In this document: positions 1 through 8,670 of the stretch, one piece after another | Numbering within the stretch: position 1 is the stretch's first letter | How the letters are laid out: the number at the start of each line of letters is the position of its first letter | Assembly (NCBI RefSeq): GCF_005796105.1 | Contig: NZ_VAUO01000001.1 | Coordinates: forward strand, 372,001 to 436,000 | DNA length: 64,000 bases | Direction of reading: 5' to 3' | Source of the DNA: Pseudomonas mosselii | Lineage (GTDB): Bacteria > Pseudomonadota > Gammaproteobacteria > Pseudomonadales > Pseudomonadaceae | Notes under the pieces: model-generated | The model's input: only the letters and a program-made list of their open reading frames with translations | What the model was told of the DNA's origin: nothing | The model's database searches: none | Made by a program: the position numbers and the translations under genes

Positions 1-437
1 AGGGTTTCAAGCTCACCTTTGGGCGGCAGCTCCCGGTTGGTCATCAGGCGGTATTTTTCCTGCAGCTCGATGAAGTCGCAGATGATTTCCCCACTGTCGT
101 CCGACACCTGGCCCGCGCGCATGCCATCCTCATAGAGCCCGCGTAATACCAGGGCGAACATCGTCTGCGGGATCGTTGCTGTCGTGAGGCTGGGGTGTTG
201 GGGAAGGGCATAGGCGTACAGCAACTGACGATCCACACCGATGGTCACTCCCAGCGGTGCCAGAGCCTTGGCGATATGGCGTTCGTACTGGTCGATGATG
301 GAGTAGATCTTTCGCCCTTTTAGGTCTGAGTGATAGATCACTTGATCCGTGACCAAACGATAGGTGGCCGCAGCAAAATCGTCTTCTTCGTAGTATCCAT
401 TCGAATTGCTCGCCAGATCTTGCCAGTGGCTGTTCAT
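1..437 (-). CDS. jetB: Wadjet JetB-like subunit (DUF4194/MksE type), partial
   Basis: The reading frame starts at an ATG on the minus strand (complement of 435-437) and stays open to the window edge, giving about 145 residues without a stop, so the C-terminus is missing. The protein begins MNSHWQDLASNSNGYYEED and continues with a compact winged-helix-like pattern (YRLVTDQVIYHS, then YALPQHPSLTTATIPQTMFA and an acidic helix CDFIELQEKYRLM). This agrees with the DUF4194/JetB (MksE) kite subunit of the SMC-like Wadjet complex, which restricts plasmids. It follows jetA with a 2-base gap, the expected jetA-jetB order. The SMC ATPase jetC and nuclease jetD should follow beyond base 1. The family call rests on context plus pattern recognition. 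Confidence 0.72.
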   Translation of the reverse strand, partial: MNSHWQDLASNSNGYYEEDDFAAATYRLVTDQVIYHSDLKGRKIYSIIDQYERHIAKALAPLGVTIGVDRQLLYAYALPQHPSLTTATIPQTMFALVLRGLYEDGMRAGQVSDDSGEIICDFIELQEKYRLMTNRELPPKGELET

Positions 438-439
438 GG

Positions 440-1927
440 CTATTCCCTTTTGTGGTCGGATTTTGTTTTGCGCAGACGGATTTGAAATGACTGCGCGATG
501 AGGAAGGGGTGCTCGCTCGTACCGTCTTCGTCGCACACCACATCGAAGCCCGGGATCTGCTTTCGGGCCTGTATTCCGGAGGTGGCGATTTTTGATTTGA
601 GAGCCGTCGCCAGACTGTTGAAGCTTTGGTAGGCGCGCAGGTTTTCAATGCTGTCGACGGGCAAGTCCTGGCTTTTGACCTTGTCGTGTTCACCTAACGC
701 TGCCTTGGCATAGTCGCGTAGTTTTGCCGGAGTAATGCGCCTGCGCTCCTGAGCGCGTCGGACTAGATTGCCCACGGCCCGGGTGTGTTCCGACAACACA
801 GCCTTTCGTAGGGGCGCCGGAGGTAGGCGCTGAATTTCCTTGCGCGGTTGTGCAAGCCTGGCAGCGCTCATCAGCGCATCCGGTGCGAACACCTGCGGCA
901 AGGCGTCCATGGCACCTTCAAACCCGCCTTCCAGTCCGCTGCCCAGCAGCCCGTCGATGGCTTGGCGCAGCAGATCGTCAATGGGACGGATCGTTTGAAG
1001 TCGATACTGCAAAACGATCAGTGCGCATTTGTTTGCGCTGCGGACCTCATCGTCTAGGCGCTCAAGATACTCCTCGACGCGATTCAGTTCCTCCAGACGT
1101 CGCAGGTCGCGGCCAAAAGCCGCAGCGGCTCTTGCCTCGTCTCCGTCGGCCAGTCGAGTGATGTACCAATTCATCAGCTTGGCCCGGTGTTCGGGGATCG
1201 AGGCGAGCTTCTCGACCGCCTGCAAAATATGCGGGCGTTTGGCCAAGGGGTGTTCTTGGGTGCGCAGCTCCTTGTAGTCGCCGATGAACATGTTGACGAC
1301 GTAGTCCTGAAAGAAGCGGCGAGCGTAGTCTGCGGTGGTCTCCTGAGTGGAAATCGAGGCCATCAGGTCGCGTACATTGGTCCCGGTGGTCCTGATGTAG
1401 ATGAGCAGATTCCGGCATTGCTCTGCTGCCTCGCGAAACAGGTCCCCGCCCCCTTCGCCCTGCATTACTTTGGTGATCAGCGCATCGATGGAGTGGATTT
1501 TTCCGGAGACGAAGACCGGGTCCTTGTCCGCGTAATCGATGAGCAACGTGAGCATCTGGTTCACGGGCGGCGCTATCGAAATGGTTTGAGCGAGCCCATG
1601 CTTCTCGGTGCGGAACCAGCCGGCCTGTACTAAGCGGCGGAAGTAGTTCGACGCCCGCTGGTCCACGCTAAGCCCTGGATCATCGCCGTCCTCCAGATGC
1701 CAATCGGGCGCGTACCGGATATGGTCTTCGACATCCTGTAAAAGGTCCCGCGGGGCAAAGCCGCGGCTCGGTGGTAACGGTGCATCTGGGCCAAAACGGC
1801 GTCGGTACAGGTAACACAGGAGCGACCAGTACTGAAGCCGGTTGGTAGAGGCGAGCGGGCTGAACAATCGATCAGGTATGCGCTCGAACAGCTTCGCGCC
1901 AGCGCCTCCTACACTGTGAATATCCAT
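440..1927 (-). CDS. jetA: Wadjet JetA-like subunit (MksF-type kleisin)
   Basis: A 495-residue protein resembling JetA (MksF), the kleisin-like subunit that bridges the SMC ATPase heads in the Wadjet plasmid-defence complex. The N-terminus (FERIPDRLFSPLASTNRLQY, then LLCYLYRRRFGPDAP) is the typical JetA opening, in which a helical domain reads the LF.PLAS motif. The middle is helical and charged (RRLEELNRVEEYLERLDDEV), as expected for a kleisin coiled-coil arm. Length is usual for the family. The start overlaps the last 19 bases of the upstream WYL regulator, so the two are translationally linked. jetB starts 2 bases after the stop. No catalytic site is expected. Confidence is good because of order, length and N-terminal similarity. 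Confidence 0.82.
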   Translation of the reverse strand: MDIHSVGGAGAKLFERIPDRLFSPLASTNRLQYWSLLCYLYRRRFGPDAPLPPSRGFAPRDLLQDVEDHIRYAPDWHLEDGDDPGLSVDQRASNYFRRLVQAGWFRTEKHGLAQTISIAPPVNQMLTLLIDYADKDPVFVSGKIHSIDALITKVMQGEGGGDLFREAAEQCRNLLIYIRTTGTNVRDLMASISTQETTADYARRFFQDYVVNMFIGDYKELRTQEHPLAKRPHILQAVEKLASIPEHRAKLMNWYITRLADGDEARAAAAFGRDLRRLEELNRVEEYLERLDDEVRSANKCALIVLQYRLQTIRPIDDLLRQAIDGLLGSGLEGGFEGAMDALPQVFAPDALMSAARLAQPRKEIQRLPPAPLRKAVLSEHTRAVGNLVRRAQERRRITPAKLRDYAKAALGEHDKVKSQDLPVDSIENLRAYQSFNSLATALKSKIATSGIQARKQIPGFDVVCDEDGTSEHPFLIAQSFQIRLRKTKSDHKRE

Positions 1928-2745
1928 TGTCGTAGATCCTCCATGTTCTCGACAGCCAACTGAAACTCCGGAGGGAGCTGTTTCGACGTATCCGTTGCTG
2001 CGCGCAGGTCCTGTATGAAGTACGAGACCATCGCTGCACGACAGCGCTCTACCCGCGCCGCCGTACCTGAAAAGTATTCGAACCGGATCATCTCCTGCTG
2101 CGCCTGACTCAATCTAGGATGGGCGATCAGCCGAACCTGAAGTTGTGTGTTCCAGGGGTGGTCATCGTCCGCTGACCGTGCGGCAGGGGTGGCCAGCAGC
2201 TTTGGGGAGTCAATGCGTCCCAGCGCGAAATCGCGAAACTCCTGGCGGGTCGAACAAAACGCACGCACGTGCCACCGACGGCCGGCTCGCACGATGCTGT
2301 GAGGCGAGATCTCGCGCCGATGGGGTCTAGGGTTGCTCATCGAGCGGTAGTTGATTTGGATGCACCGGGAGAGCTCGATGGCTTCGCTGATCTGGGCAAA
2401 CACACGCGGCACAGGTGTGGAAATGTCGGGAAACGCATTCCATATCGTTTGCTGGCTGGACGACTCGTTCTGGGTATGGGAAATCCCTACCAATGACAGA
2501 TAACGATCCAGCGATGAAGAGGTGTCGATCTTTGTGCGGTAAGCCGCTGGAGTGGCCCGATAGCTTCGGGCGACGGAGTTCCACTCCATCCAGTTGGGGT
2601 GTTCGCTATGAAATTCACTCATGATCTGACTGACGCGAGTGACCTTCATTCCTAACAGTTCACGCAGGCGTGCGTTGCCGAGTCGACCGCCCCACAACAG
2701 CAGGGTCTTGAGGAGTTCGGAACGCTGGATTGGCTCGTTGATCAT
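1909..2745 (-). CDS. WYL-domain transcriptional regulator (CapW/BrxR type)
   Basis: A 278-residue protein with three parts: an N-terminal winged helix (residues about 5-55, LKTLLLWGGRLGNARLRELL), a central WYL domain (about 115-185, with INYRSMSN, ISPHSIVRAGRRWHVRAFC and EFRDFALGRI) and a C-terminal WCX domain. This is the layout of BrxR/CapW repressors, which sit upstream of BREX, CBASS and other defence operons and are thought to bind a nucleic-acid-derived ligand through the WYL domain. Here it is the first gene of the Wadjet operon, overlapping jetA by 19 bases. The palindrome cluster just upstream of its start (2800-2846) is a plausible autoregulatory operator. Function as a repressor is inferred from the family. 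Confidence 0.85.
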   Translation of the reverse strand: MINEPIQRSELLKTLLLWGGRLGNARLRELLGMKVTRVSQIMSEFHSEHPNWMEWNSVARSYRATPAAYRTKIDTSSSLDRYLSLVGISHTQNESSSQQTIWNAFPDISTPVPRVFAQISEAIELSRCIQINYRSMSNPRPHRREISPHSIVRAGRRWHVRAFCSTRQEFRDFALGRIDSPKLLATPAARSADDDHPWNTQLQVRLIAHPRLSQAQQEMIRFEYFSGTAARVERCRAAMVSYFIQDLRAATDTSKQLPPEFQLAVENMEDLRQWIFTV

Positions 2746-2799
2746 GAGGATTCACTGGCTCGGAGTAATGGTCGCCAACCATGGCGTACATCGAATATA

Positions 2800-2846
2800 G
2801 CTTACGAAAAATGTAGCTTACAAAAAATGTAAAATTATTTTTTACA
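2800..2846. promoter_or_regulatory. Overlapping palindromes upstream of the WYL-jet operon (putative operator)
   Basis: Three overlapping inverted repeats lie 55-100 bases upstream of the WYL gene start. TTACAAAAAATGTAA (2818-2832) has perfect 5-base arms. TGTAAAATTATTTTTTACA (2828-2846) has perfect 7-base arms. GCTTACGAAAAATGTAGC (2800-2817) is an imperfect third copy. Seen another way, TAGCTTAC(G/A)AAAAATGTA occurs twice (2798-2815 and 2814-2831) with a 16-base period. Such dyads next to a WYL/WCX regulator gene are the expected binding sites for its dimer. The AT-rich tract could also hold the promoter, but no -35/-10 pair is certain. Operator function is inference. Confidence 0.6.
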
Positions 2847-2985
2847 GGACATAGCATTGTGAATGCTTGGCTGTAATGGCTCAGGCGGCAGGACGGGGGG
2901 CTTCAGTGCAGACGAAAACGTCGGCACTAGAGTGTTTTTTCGCAAGTAACAATGCCGAGCGATTTTCATGTTCAGGCAAGGCGCC

Positions 2986-3017
2986 GCGAGGAGTCGTAGC
3001 CCAGCTACGGCGAGGAG
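2986..3017. repeat. Hairpin flanked by an 8-base direct repeat, between the two defence operons
   Basis: In the 300-base divergent spacer, the octamer GCGAGGAG occurs at 2986-2993 and again at 3010-3017. Between them is a perfect hairpin, CGTAGC (2995-3000), loop CCA, GCTACG (3004-3009). The surrounding stretch (about 2930-3060) is more GC-rich than the operator tract on its left and encodes no convincing protein. It could be part of a dispersed intergenic element, but I cannot identify a family. No poly-T follows on the plus strand, so a simple terminator is unlikely. Confidence 0.45.
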
Positions 3018-3144
3018 CGGCAACGCTTGCTCCTTTGGTTTCAATTGGCCATCATTTGAGCCAGTGGCCGCTACAAAAGCGAGCTAAACTCTGCTCCCTC
3101 AGATTGAGCTCCCCCAATGCGGTTGTATTCAAGGAAGAGTATTG

Positions 3145-5400
3145 ATGTCTGGCGAAGAAAAAAATGTTGCTGTCAGCCCACATGTACAGCTCGCGTACGT
3201 CGAGATAAATCGCTTTCGTCGATTAGGGGCTATCGAGCTCGAGATTGATCCTCAAACCACTATCTTGGTCGGAGCGAACAACAGCGGGAAGACCTCAATT
3301 CTATTGGCCCTGAGGAAATTCTTAGCTGATTCTCCTGCTTTTGGCGCATTTGACTTGAGCGTGGATCAGTGGTCCACGTTACGCAGGCTTGGTGAAGTTT
3401 GGGAAGCGCTTGACGAACCACCTGCATCGAGTGATACCAGCCCACAGATCTGGCATCAGTACCTTCAGGATCTTTTGGCGACCATGCCAACGTTAGACCT
3501 GTGGTTCAATGCGCAGGCTGGCGCCTACCATGTAGTCAGTCCTTTCCTGCCATCTTTACGATGGGCTGGTGGCGCTGTAGGCGTCCGTTTACGGCTAGAG
3601 CCAGCGACTACCATTGATGATCTTCAACAGCTCGCGTGGCGATACCGTGAAGCTCGACAGCTTGTTCGCTCCTTGGATTCTGCTGCAAGGCCATGGCCGA
3701 CGGATTTGTTGGATTACTGGCTGCGCTTTCCTGGTGATCTCAGCCACGTGATCGCGTATAGGCTAGATCCAGCGAAAGGGCCGTTGTCAGGAAATCCGTC
3801 AAGCAAGCCACAGGATCTTTCTCCATACGCGAAACCGATCGAGCGCACGCATCTCTCGTCGTTGATCAAGGTCAATTTTATTGCCGCGCAGCGAGGACTT
3901 GGGTCAGAGGAAGCTGATGCACGTCCTGGATCCGACCCGCATCGCGTCGGGCTTTTTTCGAACCAGATGCTGCAATATGCTCGTCGTCATCTGAATAGTT
4001 CTACTTCTGGCGCTGGGCATCACCCCGAATTGGTACTGGCGGTAGCCAACGCCCAAGGGGCACTTGATGAAAAAATCAGAGCTGCCCTAGAGCCTTCGAT
4101 CAAGGATGTCAGAAAACTTGGTTACCCAGGGCTTCATGATCCTCAGGAAATTCACTTTCGGACTCGAATTCAGACCGCCGACCTGCTAGACCACAGCACC
4201 GCTGTGCAATATCGCCTGGACGGTCAGCCCAATGAGTTTCTTCCCGAGCATGCGATTGGTCTTGGCTACCAGAATCTTCAATCCCTCAGTTACCAATTGG
4301 TGTCCTTTCGGGAAACTCGCCTTCGTCCCGAAAAAGGCGCGCCGGCAGCGGTGCATCTTGTCCTAATCGAGGAGCCAGAAGCCCATCTTCATGTTCAGGT
4401 TCAGAGGATTTTCCCCAAGAGAGCATTTGAGCTCATCACGCCAAAGGAAATTGCGGACGCTCACCTTTCCAGCCAGATTTTGCTTAGTACTCATTCGAGT
4501 CATATGGCCCACTCAGGGAGCTTCAGTCGCCTCCGTTACGTTCGTCGTGTTCGGGCGACCAAGCCTGAAGAAATGCCCAGTGCTGAGGTTATCAACTTGG
4601 CGGATACCTTTGGCGCCGACGCAGCTACCCGGATATTTGCGGAGAGATATTTTCAGGTACAACATACTGACCTTCTATTTGCGGACGCCGCTATCTTCGT
4701 TGAGGGGACCGCCGAGAGGATGCTTGTTCCGTTTTTCATAGATCGTGACTTTGAGGAATTGAGCAGTCGTTATCTGTCTTTCCTAGGAGTGGGAGGGAGC
4801 CATGCTCACCGACTAAAACCATTAGTAGAGCGATTGGGCATACCTACTGTGGTTATCACGGATATTGACCCCGTTAGTGAGTCGAAAAGCGAGAAGGGTA
4901 AGACCACCTGGGTCGCGACCGCAATTTCCGATTCGGCAATATTGACGTCGGCAAATGACACGCTTGCTCAATGGCATCCTCAACTAAAGAATTTCTCGAG
5001 TTATGCTGAGCTCAAGCTAGATGAGAAGATCTGGACTGGTCATAAGGGTAATCGTGTTTTATTTGCCTGGCAGGTCCCGATTCCAGTTGGCGGTCCATGG
5101 CCGAGTTCGTTCGAAGACTCCTTCATCCTAACCAATCTTGAGTGGTTTAAATCCAAAATCGATGAGAAGGGCGCTTTGGGGAGAGCTGCTCGGGAGGTGG
5201 AGGAGCATTCCGATCTACAGCTGTTGAACCTGAGTCTGCATAAAATGCTCCGGGGGTCTTTCAAAAAGGGTGATTTTGCTGCGACCCTTTTTGAACAGCT
5301 TTCCCTTGGGGCGCCGCTTGCTTGTCCCGGATACATTACTGATGCACTCGCATGGCTGGAATCAGAGTTGAATCCAGTATCAACGGGGGAGCAGCCATGA
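3145..5400 (+). CDS. OLD-family ATP-dependent endonuclease (ATPase plus TOPRIM), GajA-like
   Basis: A 751-residue protein. The N-terminal ABC-type ATPase has Walker A GANNSGKT (residues about 43-50), Walker B LVLIEEPEAHLH (about 405-416) and H-loop LLSTHSSHM (about 445). A C-terminal TOPRIM domain follows, with the glutamate motif FVEGTAER (about 517) and the DxD motif ITDIDP (about 570). This is the OLD nuclease layout shared with GajA of the Gabija anti-phage system. ATG 3145 was chosen because AAGGAAG lies 7 bases upstream; an in-frame TTG at 3142 is less likely. Its stop overlaps the next gene's ATG (ATGA), so the pair is translationally coupled. GajA is usually nearer 580 residues, so this is a longer relative, with extra sequence between Walker A and the signature region. 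Confidence 0.85.
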   Translation: MSGEEKNVAVSPHVQLAYVEINRFRRLGAIELEIDPQTTILVGANNSGKTSILLALRKFLADSPAFGAFDLSVDQWSTLRRLGEVWEALDEPPASSDTSPQIWHQYLQDLLATMPTLDLWFNAQAGAYHVVSPFLPSLRWAGGAVGVRLRLEPATTIDDLQQLAWRYREARQLVRSLDSAARPWPTDLLDYWLRFPGDLSHVIAYRLDPAKGPLSGNPSSKPQDLSPYAKPIERTHLSSLIKVNFIAAQRGLGSEEADARPGSDPHRVGLFSNQMLQYARRHLNSSTSGAGHHPELVLAVANAQGALDEKIRAALEPSIKDVRKLGYPGLHDPQEIHFRTRIQTADLLDHSTAVQYRLDGQPNEFLPEHAIGLGYQNLQSLSYQLVSFRETRLRPEKGAPAAVHLVLIEEPEAHLHVQVQRIFPKRAFELITPKEIADAHLSSQILLSTHSSHMAHSGSFSRLRYVRRVRATKPEEMPSAEVINLADTFGADAATRIFAERYFQVQHTDLLFADAAIFVEGTAERMLVPFFIDRDFEELSSRYLSFLGVGGSHAHRLKPLVERLGIPTVVITDIDPVSESKSEKGKTTWVATAISDSAILTSANDTLAQWHPQLKNFSSYAELKLDEKIWTGHKGNRVLFAWQVPIPVGGPWPSSFEDSFILTNLEWFKSKIDEKGALGRAAREVEEHSDLQLLNLSLHKMLRGSFKKGDFAATLFEQLSLGAPLACPGYITDALAWLESELNPVSTGEQP

Positions 5401-7784
5401 TGCTTTTAGAGGGAAATGATCGTGATGCGAATGTTGTCGACGAAGTCACTGCCTACTTGGCCGCCCCCCAGCCTCGAAGTTTCTTTTTGTTTGCGGGTGC
5501 CGGTTCCGGTAAAACACGGACGCTTGTTGAGACCCTGCGCCGGCTGACGGGAGTGGAAGCTCACGACGCTGGTACACAGTTTGCTGCTCGGCTGCGATCC
5601 CGCGGGCAATCAATCCGTGTAATCACGTATACCAGAAATGCGATATCCGTGATAAACGGTCGTCTTGGCGAGAATGACCTTGCTAAGGTGTCCACCATTC
5701 ATGGGTTTTGCTGGGGGTTGATCGGGGGATTCGATGACGACATTCGAGAAGCGCTGCTTGGCATCAATGCTCAGAATCTTGAAAAGGCAAAAGAGACCGC
5801 TGCGCAGCGGGTGAGAGGCCCTACCCCCAAGGATAAACGTATTCTTGAGGACCTCCAGGAAAAAGCCGAAGCCATCAAAGCCACTCCGAGATTTATCTAT
5901 CACCCAGACCGTAATACCTATGGTGAAGGTGCCCTACAACATGCGCAGATCATTGCAATCACGGAATGGCTGCTTTCGGAGCGCCCTACGCTCAGGCAAA
6001 TCTTAGCGGATCGACATCCGGTAATTCTTATCGACGAATCTCAAGATACGATGAAGGGAATGCTTGGTGCCCTAATGAAAGTAGCGGAAGAAAAGTCAAC
6101 AAGATTGGCTCTAGGCTTTCTTGGGGACCACCGCCAGCGGATTTATGCTGATGGTCACCAGGATTTACCCGGCTTGATCCCCGAAGCGTGGGCACGTCCT
6201 GCATTGCAGATGAATCACCGTAGCCAGAAGCGAATCGTGGAGTTGATCAATCACATCTGGGAAACCGAGATGGATGGCCGGACACAACCGGTGGTAGGCG
6301 TGAAGCAACATTCACGAATAGAAAAAAATGCAGGCACCGTACGGATTTTCATCGGTAATACAGCCCAGTCGGCCGACGCAAAGATTGCCGGCGAAGCTCG
6401 ATGCGCTCAGGCAATGACTGAGATTTCAGGCCATCGCGAATGGGGTAGTCCAAGTAAGGGTTTTCAGATTTTAGCTTTGGAGCACCGACTTGCCGCCCGT
6501 CGCGGGGGATTTCTTGAAGTCTTCAATGCACTATTGCTTATAGATCCCGACTCCACTGCTCCGCAAGGAAGTGGTGAGAATACAGGGCCTGCTGCGGTGC
6601 GGGTACTCCTACGTGAAGTCACGGCATTGGCTGCTTGCTTCGATGGGCGATCTGATGTGGATGAGTTCTTAGTGATGGAGGTTTTGCACCGATTTGATCG
6701 ACTAAGCCGGTTATCAATCGATACCGATCTTCAAAAAGAGCAGCTTGCGAAGATGAATATTGCGGTCAAGGACTTTGCAGAGTTATGTGCAAAGACGGAT
6801 GCGACCGTCAGACAAATCCTCGAGCCAATTATTAGTGCCGGTCTATTCGATATTGATGATCGTCTTGCTAAGGCGTTTCGAGATATCGAGCCGCCTCCCG
6901 AAGTTTCTGGTCGTGGCGTCCCGGAGTCTTCTGAAGACAGAAGGCTACGAGGCTGGCATGCTTTGTTCAAAGCGCGCTGGAGTGAAGTTGGGAGATACAA
7001 AAGTTATCTTGAGGGAAACTCCAACCTATCTACTCATCAAGTAGTTAAGGGCTCGGAGTTCGAGCATGTCCTAGTTGTCATGGATGATCAGGAAGCAGGC
7101 GGCTTTCTGTTTTCTTATGACAAAATATTCGGAGCAGAGGGTTTAAGCGAAACTGATGAAAATAATGTAGAGCAAAAAAGGGAGACGTCCATCGACCGCA
7201 CGTTGCGCTTGCTCTACGTCACTTGTAGTCGCGCACGTGAAAGCCTGGCTTTAGTGCTCTGGTCTTCAAACCCGGAGTTGGCGCTGGCAAAAATAAAAAC
7301 AAGTGGCTGGTTCGCGGAGTCGGAGATTAACGTTGTCCCAGACGAACTTTCGGGTGTCAAAAGCTCAGAGATAGTAGAGCGCTCGGATCCTACACGCCTT
7401 ATACTTTATCGGTCTATCTGCGAGCCCGATCGCGAAGGCCTGAGCTGGAAGCAAGTTTGGGAAGAGTGTGACCGAGGACTGATTAACTGCTGGGAAATTG
7501 GCCGCCGACTTGCTCGGAGAGACCCGCAGTTGGCGGAGCAGTGTAGGGCCGGTGTTCTCCCCGTATTGAACTGGAAAGGCGGCGCTTCTCGAACGTTGAA
7601 GAAAATGCGAAAGTTCGGTTCATTACGGTACTTGGCACAGTGGCAGGGAATTCGCGGCGATGATTTGAGCGTCAACCTAAATGCAGAGATCTCTTTGACG
7701 TGTACCGAAACCGGCACCGTTGTCACCTATACCTCGGATTGGAGCAAACTGGCAAGTCAACCCAGCGGCCAAGAAGAGGGATAG
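5397..7784 (+). CDS. UvrD/PcrA-like superfamily 1 helicase, GajB-like partner
   Basis: A 795-residue SF1A helicase with a full motif set: I FAGAGSGKT (residues about 33-41), Ia VITYTRNA, II LIDESQD (about 210), III LGFLGDHRQRIYA, IV QMNHRSQKRI, V VVKGSEFEHVLVVMDD (about 551) and VI LLYVTCSRARE (about 606). ATG 5397 was chosen because it overlaps the OLD gene stop and follows a GGGGGAG ribosome site. An upstream in-frame ATG at 5352 lies inside the OLD gene and has no such site. The OLD-helicase pair is the Gabija arrangement, in which the helicase senses or processes DNA and the OLD nuclease cuts. GajB is usually about 500 residues; here an extra 150 residues follow motif VI (from about 645). 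Membership in Gabija proper is unproven. Confidence 0.85.
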   Translation: MMLLEGNDRDANVVDEVTAYLAAPQPRSFFLFAGAGSGKTRTLVETLRRLTGVEAHDAGTQFAARLRSRGQSIRVITYTRNAISVINGRLGENDLAKVSTIHGFCWGLIGGFDDDIREALLGINAQNLEKAKETAAQRVRGPTPKDKRILEDLQEKAEAIKATPRFIYHPDRNTYGEGALQHAQIIAITEWLLSERPTLRQILADRHPVILIDESQDTMKGMLGALMKVAEEKSTRLALGFLGDHRQRIYADGHQDLPGLIPEAWARPALQMNHRSQKRIVELINHIWETEMDGRTQPVVGVKQHSRIEKNAGTVRIFIGNTAQSADAKIAGEARCAQAMTEISGHREWGSPSKGFQILALEHRLAARRGGFLEVFNALLLIDPDSTAPQGSGENTGPAAVRVLLREVTALAACFDGRSDVDEFLVMEVLHRFDRLSRLSIDTDLQKEQLAKMNIAVKDFAELCAKTDATVRQILEPIISAGLFDIDDRLAKAFRDIEPPPEVSGRGVPESSEDRRLRGWHALFKARWSEVGRYKSYLEGNSNLSTHQVVKGSEFEHVLVVMDDQEAGGFLFSYDKIFGAEGLSETDENNVEQKRETSIDRTLRLLYVTCSRARESLALVLWSSNPELALAKIKTSGWFAESEINVVPDELSGVKSSEIVERSDPTRLILYRSICEPDREGLSWKQVWEECDRGLINCWEIGRRLARRDPQLAEQCRAGVLPVLNWKGGASRTLKKMRKFGSLRYLAQWQGIRGDDLSVNLNAEISLTCTETGTVVTYTSDWSKLASQPSGQEEG

Positions 7785-7832
7785 TCAGGTCTTTGAGGCC
7801 GGTTGCACTATCTTGAGCGGAAAAGCATCTCT

Positions 7833-8265
7833 ATGACCATAGGAAACAACGAAGGTGGGGCCAACGCGTCCTACTACGGCTACGACTACCAGAAATTGGT
7901 GACTGTCTGGGTGGCGTTGCGCCTAATGTTTGGTCCGGGTGCCGTCACTGACCAAGTAGTGGTGGAGCCAGCATCTCACGACGACGTAATGGCGCTTCTA
8001 GCAGTGCCGGAGGAAACGGCCGAAGCCAGCCTCAAAATCATCGCTAGCGACGAATTGCATGTGCAAATCAAGTTCAAGGGCGCTGGCGCCTGGAGCGCCA
8101 AGGAGTTTGCGAGCGCAGTCAACGAAAAGGAGGCGAAGGGGGGGCAAGGGGCCGAAGCCGCGATCCCGAGCCAAAGCTCAGCTGCTTGCCGATAGCAGTC
8201 GTCGCTATGTCTTCATTACTAACTCTAGCGTGGACGGTGATTTGGCCAAGGGACGAGTCAGTTAG
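7833..8265 (+). pseudogene. Frameshifted DUF4297-like nuclease N-terminal fragment
   Basis: The start MTIGNNEGGANASYYGYDYQ, then VVVEPASHDDVMALL and ELHVQIKFKG, gives the GY.YQ / E..DD / QxK pattern seen in DUF4297-type (Cap4-like) PD-(D/E)XK nuclease domains. The frame breaks at a run of seven G (8118-8124). With seven G it ends at a TAG about 70 bases later. With six G it would continue as GGKGPKPRSRAKAQLLADS and RRYVFITNSSVDGDL to the TAG at 8263-8265, which fits the family better. Even after this repair the protein stops early, so the rest of the domain is lost or degraded in 8266-8670. It begins 48 bases after the helicase stop, and may once have been the partner of the large ATPase downstream. 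Confidence 0.6.
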
Positions 8266-8670
<405 letters not shown>

